Shown: positions 60,137 through 64,000 of the stretch, in pieces
Layout of the letters: every line of letters starts with the position of its first letter
How positions within the stretch are numbered: the stretch's first letter is position 1
Source of the DNA: Candidatus Lernaella stagnicola
GTDB taxonomy: Bacteria > Lernaellota > Lernaellaia > Lernaellales > Lernaellaceae
Reading direction: 5' to 3'
DNA length: 64,000 nucleotides
Assembly (NCBI GenBank): GCA_030765525.1
Contig: JAVCCK010000031.1
Location: forward strand, 16,318-80,317
Position numbers and translations under genes: made by a program
The notes under the pieces: model-generated
What the model was told of the DNA's origin: nothing
Seen by the model: the letters and a program-made list of their open reading frames with translations, nothing else
Database searches by the model: none

Positions 60137-60298
60137 CGCGTAGAGAAAGGGCGAGAGCACGGCGCTTTCGGCGAAGAAGATCAAGCCCGCCAGCAGTAGC
60201 AACACCACGAGAATCGGCGTCATCCAAACGAGTTTGCGGCGGCGCACGAAGTAAACGAATTCACTGAGGAATCGACGCCACCCAAAATACTCGCTCAT
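60128..60298 (-). CDS. DUF5989 family small membrane protein
   Basis: A 56-residue protein: FLSEFVYFVRRRKLVWMTPILVVLLLLAGLIFFAESAVLSPFLYALF, matching the DUF5989 layout of basic RRRKLxW start, one membrane helix and PFxYxLF end. These proteins are regularly next to SGNH and carbamoyl- or acyl-transfer genes in surface-polymer clusters; function is unknown. Its ATG overlaps the SGNH stop (ATGA). Confidence 0.85.
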   Translation of the reverse strand: MSEYFGWRRFLSEFVYFVRRRKLVWMTPILVVLLLLAGLIFFAESAVLSPFLYALF

Positions 60299-61377
60299 CG
60301 CGCGGCCTCCAACGGCAGCAGGTGCCGCTCCACTATGAACGCGAAAATCGCCTCGGCGCAAACCTTGTGGCCCAGCACCGAAGGGTGCATCGGATCGAGG
60401 AAAAAGGTGCTCATTTCATCCTCGCCGAAATGCGCGTCGTCGTAATCGAGTCGCACCTGCTTGAGGTCGAGCACCGGTACGTCGAGCGTGCGGCCGATCT
60501 CGAGCAGGATCGGGTCGCGTTCGAGCCAGTTGCCGTAGGGCGGAAGCAGCAGCAGCACCTTGGCCCCGGCGCCGCGCGAGAGGCGGACGATCTGGGTCAG
60601 CGTGAATCGGCGGTCGGCGTCGGGCACCCGCACCGGCAATTTGGTGTGCGGGTCCACCCGGCCGGTCTGCCGCAGGCGGCGTTCAGCGCCCAGCAACGGC
60701 GGCGCCAAAATGCGCACCAGGCCACTGCGGCGCAGCGTTGTCCAACCGGGGATCAAAAACCGCCGCTGGTAGACCTCGCGATCGGAAAAGCCGCGTCCGT
60801 AACGCGTCGGCTGACCGGCGGCCTGGGCGGTGTCGTCGACGAAGTAGCTGGGTAGGAAGTCGTTTCCCGAGAAATAGACGAGCACCAGATCGGGCGAAAA
60901 GCGCAGCCCCTCGCGACGCAGGTAGGTCATCCCCTGAAAGCTCGTGTAACTGGGCAAGCCCGCGTTGATCGCCTCGAACGGCTGCTTGGGATACGCCGCG
61001 CGCAGCTTGGCCTCGAGCCGCTGTGTGTAGGTTTCGTCCCGTTCGACGCCCTCGCCGAAGGTGCCCGATTCGCCGATCGACAAAATGCGGATTTCCCCAC
61101 GCGGCTTTTCCAGCGGGAAGTCGTGGTCCCGCAAGCCAAAGGCGTTGCTGTGGACCTCGCGGCCCTTGACGTCGACCACAGCCCTGGGCGGCATGCGCCA
61201 GAAAAGGTGGTCGTCGGCGACGAAACCGCTATGGGCGCTGAAGAAATACAGATCGGGGCGCAGCGCCGGTTCGGTTGCGGTGCGCAGCGCAAGACGGGCG
61301 ACACCCTCAGCGGCGGCGAAAAACACGACGGCCACGATCACGGCGTAGAGCAGTTGGCGGCGGCGGGGCACATTCAC
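60295..61377 (-). CDS. Membrane-anchored SGNH/GDSL hydrolase
   Basis: A 360-residue protein: anchor LLYAVIVAVVFFAAAEGVARL, then blocks of the SGNH family: ILSIGESGTFGEGVERDETYTQRLEAKL (Ser of GES), INAGLPSYTSFQGMTYL (Gly), LVLVYFSGNDFLPSYF (GND), and DPMHPSVLGHKVCAEAI (Asp-x-x-His). All four catalytic-type blocks are present, so it is likely active, probably removing or adding O-acyl groups on a surface polymer. GTG 61377 overlaps the upstream stop (GTGA); DUF5989 follows. Confidence 0.9.
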   Translation of the reverse strand: MNVPRRRQLLYAVIVAVVFFAAAEGVARLALRTATEPALRPDLYFFSAHSGFVADDHLFWRMPPRAVVDVKGREVHSNAFGLRDHDFPLEKPRGEIRILSIGESGTFGEGVERDETYTQRLEAKLRAAYPKQPFEAINAGLPSYTSFQGMTYLRREGLRFSPDLVLVYFSGNDFLPSYFVDDTAQAAGQPTRYGRGFSDREVYQRRFLIPGWTTLRRSGLVRILAPPLLGAERRLRQTGRVDPHTKLPVRVPDADRRFTLTQIVRLSRGAGAKVLLLLPPYGNWLERDPILLEIGRTLDVPVLDLKQVRLDYDDAHFGEDEMSTFFLDPMHPSVLGHKVCAEAIFAFIVERHLLPLEAAR

Positions 61378-63125
61378 GGCGTTACCTCCGCGCCGACATC
61401 GGCGCACACGAGGCGCGCGGTCGTGAAGGGCACGCCGGGTTCGGATGGAAACGGCAACCGGAAGCGTCGGCCCACGGCCGGATCGAACGAGCCGGGTGGC
61501 AGGCGGTCGGTGATTTGCGCCGCGACCGGATCGATCGCCTGGCGCGGCAGGGTCACCGGCAAGCGCGGCAGTGTCCCTTGGATGGCGTCCAGCAGGCCGC
61601 GCGAGACCTTGGCGCGAAACACGTCCTCGTGGGCATCGGCAAAATCATCGAGCAGCACAAACGCGTCGGGTGCCGGCTCCCATGCCGCAGCCAGGGCGGC
61701 TTCCACACCGTTTGGATCATGCGCGTGACCCACGGCAAAAAACAGATCGATCAGCGGCGGGCCGTCCAACGGCAAAAAGAACAGGAAGCGCACGACCTGT
61801 TCAGGCGCGCCGAGCATTCGGTCTACCGGGCGGGCGGTATCGCCCAACAGCAGGACACTTTGCGGATTGCAGGCCAACGCCGCCTCGACCAGCGCTTCGG
61901 TTTGATCGTCGGCCGCCGGGGGGGGCTCGGGCACGAGGTTCGGGACATCCAACTGAAACGCCCCGGCGTAACGCGTCCGGCCGCGCTCAATGCGCTGGTG
62001 GCCCCAGCTCGGCCAGAGGGCGTTGAGGATAAACAGCGCACTACAGGCGGCGATCCACGCGACCAGCGCCAGGCGTCGGCGGCGCGGGGCGGCCAGGTGT
62101 TCGAGCCCTTCGACGAGCGCGACCCCGGCGAGGATCGGCAGCGCCGGGGTGAGCGTGGCGAGGTAGAGGAAGTTCTTTTTGTCCAGGAACGACAGCGCGA
62201 CCAGCGGCACGAGCCACCAGGCGACGATCGCGTAGCGTGACACGTCCGGGCGTCGCGTAAACCAGATCGTCCCGGCCAAGGCGATTACGGCGATCTCGAA
62301 AAACACGTTGTGTGTGAAAAAGGCGATGGCGTAAGCGGCCCAGGGCGCCGCGACAGTTTGCGTGGGCAAGGCGTTGGCAAGGCCGCCGCCGGCTTCGCGC
62401 CACAGGTAGGGCGTCATGTGGGTCAACCACGGCCAATCCAAAAGCAACGCCAAGGCCGCGACAAAACAGGCCGCGCCAACAAGGCCTCGCCGCCGGCCCG
62501 AGCGCAGCGCGGGGGCCAGCAATAACGCGGCCACCGGCAAGATGGTCAAGCCGTTGAGAAACGCCTCGCCGACCGCTTCGCCGCTTTTGACCGCCAGCGC
62601 CGTGACCGCACCGGCCGCCGCCGCCCAAACCCACCGCCGGCCGTGCTCGCTGTAAAGCAGCAGGCACACGGCCAGCGCGACCAGCGCCATGTTGGCTGTC
62701 AGCGAGGCGTAGTAGCGGCTCCATCCAACGATGCCGGGACAAACCAACGCGGCCGCGAGGACGGCCAATCCCGCCGCCTTGGAATGCAGCTTGGCGCCGA
62801 TGAAAAAAAGCGCCGTGAGCAGCAGCAGTAGAAAGAGCGTCGGGGCCATCACCATTGCCCGCCAGGAATTGCCGCTGCCGGCCAGCAGCGCCGCGCCGAC
62901 CAGATGCGTCCACTGGAAATCGACGACCAACCCTTGGGCCCGAAAAAAGTGCACCAGCCCCGACGGGCCCTCGATATGCAGCGTCGCCAGCGCGTTGACG
63001 CCGCGGGTGAGCGCGTCGTGGCCGTAGGTGCGCGGCGTGTGGAGCGAGGTGAAGGTCCACGCGTTGATCAGCACCACCAGCGCCAGCAGCGCCGGCAGCA
63101 AGACTCGGGCGGTTTTGTCGGTCAA
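61374..63125 (-). CDS. GT39/ArnT-like membrane glycosyltransferase
   Basis: A 583-residue polytopic protein, ten or more helices (LLPALLALVVLINAWTF, VAALALLLDWPWL, VSRYAIVAWWLVPLVALSFLDKKNFLYLATLTPALPIL). YGHDALTRGVNAL and a long periplasmic C-terminal domain from about 410 fit PMT/ArnT-type transferases. Start is uncertain: TTG 63125 has AAGGAC 7 bases upstream; an alternative is GTG 63248. It heads the unit with the SGNH hydrolase and DUF5989, suggesting transfer and later trimming of a surface sugar. Confidence 0.78.
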   Translation of the reverse strand: MTDKTARVLLPALLALVVLINAWTFTSLHTPRTYGHDALTRGVNALATLHIEGPSGLVHFFRAQGLVVDFQWTHLVGAALLAGSGNSWRAMVMAPTLFLLLLLTALFFIGAKLHSKAAGLAVLAAALVCPGIVGWSRYYASLTANMALVALAVCLLLYSEHGRRWVWAAAAGAVTALAVKSGEAVGEAFLNGLTILPVAALLLAPALRSGRRRGLVGAACFVAALALLLDWPWLTHMTPYLWREAGGGLANALPTQTVAAPWAAYAIAFFTHNVFFEIAVIALAGTIWFTRRPDVSRYAIVAWWLVPLVALSFLDKKNFLYLATLTPALPILAGVALVEGLEHLAAPRRRRLALVAWIAACSALFILNALWPSWGHQRIERGRTRYAGAFQLDVPNLVPEPPPAADDQTEALVEAALACNPQSVLLLGDTARPVDRMLGAPEQVVRFLFFLPLDGPPLIDLFFAVGHAHDPNGVEAALAAAWEPAPDAFVLLDDFADAHEDVFRAKVSRGLLDAIQGTLPRLPVTLPRQAIDPVAAQITDRLPPGSFDPAVGRRFRLPFPSEPGVPFTTARLVCADVGAEVTP

Positions 63126-63276
63126 TGAAGGGTCCTTGCGCAGTTTAGCCCAGGGTATCTCATCGGCGCGAAGTTGGAAACGCGGGGCGGGCCGATTTAT
63201 GTTGTGCGGCGCGGTCCCACCACCGTGAAACGGGAAGTTCTCGCCCACCTAAGCCACTGTCGCGCATGGTGCGTGA

Positions 63277-63420
63277 TGGGAAGTCGGCCTCGAACCGGTC
63301 GATGTGCATACCGTCCGCGTCTGGTTTTGTGACCTCCTGCTGGGCGAACTGAAGCGAAGCGAAAAATCGCCGCTGCGGCCTCCGGCCGCTGCAACGCAAC
63401 CCGAGGCCGACGATGTGTAA
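63277..63420 (+). mobile_element. C-terminal fragment of an IS481/IS3-type transposase (remnant)
   Basis: A frame of about 47 codons from just after TGA 63274 to TAA 63420 reads WEVGLEPVDVHTVRVWFCDLLLGELKRS and a Pro/Ala-rich tail. VxVWFCDLLLGEL is a usual end of DDE transposases of this group. The upstream part is gone. Repeated GTTACCCATGTC-type motifs follow (63441-63455). The element looks inactive. Confidence 0.6.
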
Positions 63421-63510
63421 CCAATGTCCTGATAATTAAGTGTTACCCATGTCTTGATTTCTCAAGCAAACGCCCTCAACCCCGGCCGCGAAATGACATC
63501 ACACCAAACC

Positions 63511-63614
63511 GTAGGAGCGACTTCAGTCGCGACCGGGCAAGGCCCGGTGCTAGGACCGCGTGCATCTATCGACGATGTTGTTGCAGCGACCGGCGTCTTC
63601 GCCGCCTTGGCGAG
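63511..63614. repeat. REP-like palindromes and dispersed repeat, copy 2
   Basis: GTAGGAGCGACTTCAGTCGC contains the stem GCGACT/AGTCGC (63517-63522, 63525-63530); then CCGGGC-AAG-GCCCGG (63533-63547). These lead into the 60-base repeat 63555-63614 matching 58761-58820. The arrangement resembles REP/BIME elements moved by RAYT transposases. Confidence 0.65.
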
Positions 63615-63688
63615 CTTCACACAAAACCGTAGGAATGCCCGGTGGCATAGTCTCGCCGCTATCGGCGGCGAGGCTGTGCGGCTGGGGA

Positions 63689-63725
63689 AAAACGGGGACA
63701 TGTACTTGTTACGTGTCCCGGTTTT
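63689..63725. repeat. Long inverted repeat
   Basis: AAAACGGGGACA (63689-63700) pairs with TGTCCCGGTTTT (63714-63725) with one mismatch over 12 bp. It may be an IS end or terminator. The 63249-63907 stretch contains no intact gene apart from the transposase fragment. Confidence 0.55.
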
Positions 63726-63907
63726 CACCCACAAGGAGCGGGGCGGCCGTAGGCCGGAGTGCGGACAGAGTTTTCGACGAAAAGGCCATCCGAATCATCC
63801 GCCGTCGAATTGCCCTTTGGCAAATCAGATTATATTTTGATATGATATAGTTAAAAGAATACCCTTCCTTATGTTGTGTCAACCGGATTGAGGATAGGCG
63901 GGGACTT

Positions 63908-64000
63908 ATGAAAGCAAGAATACTAATTGCGCAAATAATTGTGTTGATTCTTTTCTCTTTTCTCCTCGTCTCCTGCGCCGGTGACGACAATGACGATGAC
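63908..64000 (+). CDS. Asp-rich lipoprotein, N-terminal part (cut by window end)
   Basis: 31 codons from ATG 63908 run off the window. Basic start MKAR, hydrophobic core ILIAQIIVLILFSFLL, lipobox LVSC, then AGDDNDDD. The design is the same as the other Asp-rich lipoproteins in this window. The first codons are AT-rich compared with the genome. Confidence 0.78.
   Translation, partial: MKARILIAQIIVLILFSFLLVSCAGDDNDDD

Noticed and set aside
61275..62240. Plus-strand 321-codon frame opposite the GT39 gene
   Set aside because: Arg/Gln-rich shadow of a membrane protein gene; no start signal.
63481..63640. Possible CRISPR array from repeated GCG/ACC units
   Set aside because: Palindromes are of different sequence and unevenly spaced, with no regular repeat-spacer pattern and no cas genes.

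Overview
The window is about 64 kb of high-GC bacterial DNA, dominated for its first two thirds by a flagellar regulon. FlgH and FlgI (L- and P-ring proteins), diderm-type lipoprotein signals and two consensus sigma-54 promoters point to a Gram-negative organism. CsrA-FliW beside flagellin, a FlgM/sigma-28 system, NtrC-type flagellar regulators and many lipoproteins with an Asp-rich stretch after the lipobox suggest an uncultured, deltaproteobacterial-grade lineage (Myxococcota, Desulfobacterota or Lernaellota-like). That placement is inference from gene content, not a phylogeny.

Region 1 (1-10.3 kb, + strand) holds late flagellar genes: end of flgH, flgI, flgJ, flgM, flgN, flgK, flgL, csrA, fliW, fliC, flaG, fliD, fliS and a coiled-coil gene in the fliT position. 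flgM and fliC have recognisable sigma-28 promoters. The fliC leader carries a hairpin with GGA in its loop followed by a GGA in the Shine-Dalgarno, the arrangement expected of CsrA repression relieved by FliW. Region 2 (10.3-16.9 kb) has two nucleotide-sugar SDR enzymes (possibly for flagellin or surface glycan), a kinase with a degenerate receiver, two small flagellum-linked unknowns, a receiver-SHOCT protein and a REC-GAF-HD-GYP protein.

Region 3 (16.9-19.5 kb, - strand) is an unrelated TetR-SDR-lipocalin-like operon. Region 4 (19.7-26.9 kb, + strand) is the regulatory core: a PilZ protein, an NtrC-family activator with a degenerate receiver, then from a perfect sigma-54 promoter a secreted TPR protein and a PAS kinase/NtrC-type regulator pair. 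Region 5 (27.0-40.7 kb) has a second perfect sigma-54 promoter followed by flgC-fliE-fliF-fliG-fliH-fliI-fliJ-motE, an inserted gene for an 885-residue lipoprotein that joins a glycoside-hydrolase-like domain to an alkylsulfatase-like domain, then fliK-flgD-TIGR02530-flgE ending at a strong hairpin. flgB, flgF/G, fliM/N, the flh/fli export genes, motAB and fliA are not here.

Region 6 (40.8-64 kb) is accessory: an MBOAT/AlgJ-like O-acylation pair, a 29-codon mini-lipoprotein, two tandemly duplicated Asp-rich lipoproteins, a secreted HExxH peptidase whose start codon is separated from its signal peptide by an 11-base C tract, PilZ and unknown membrane proteins, a PlsC acyltransferase with an SDR, a short ferredoxin and a NifU-like protein, a rhodanese/MauE pair, two polytopic glycosyltransferase clusters (GT2-flippase-GT39, and GT39-SGNH-DUF5989), a frameshifted lipoprotein hydrolase, an IS remnant, REP-like repeats and the start of another Asp-rich lipoprotein.
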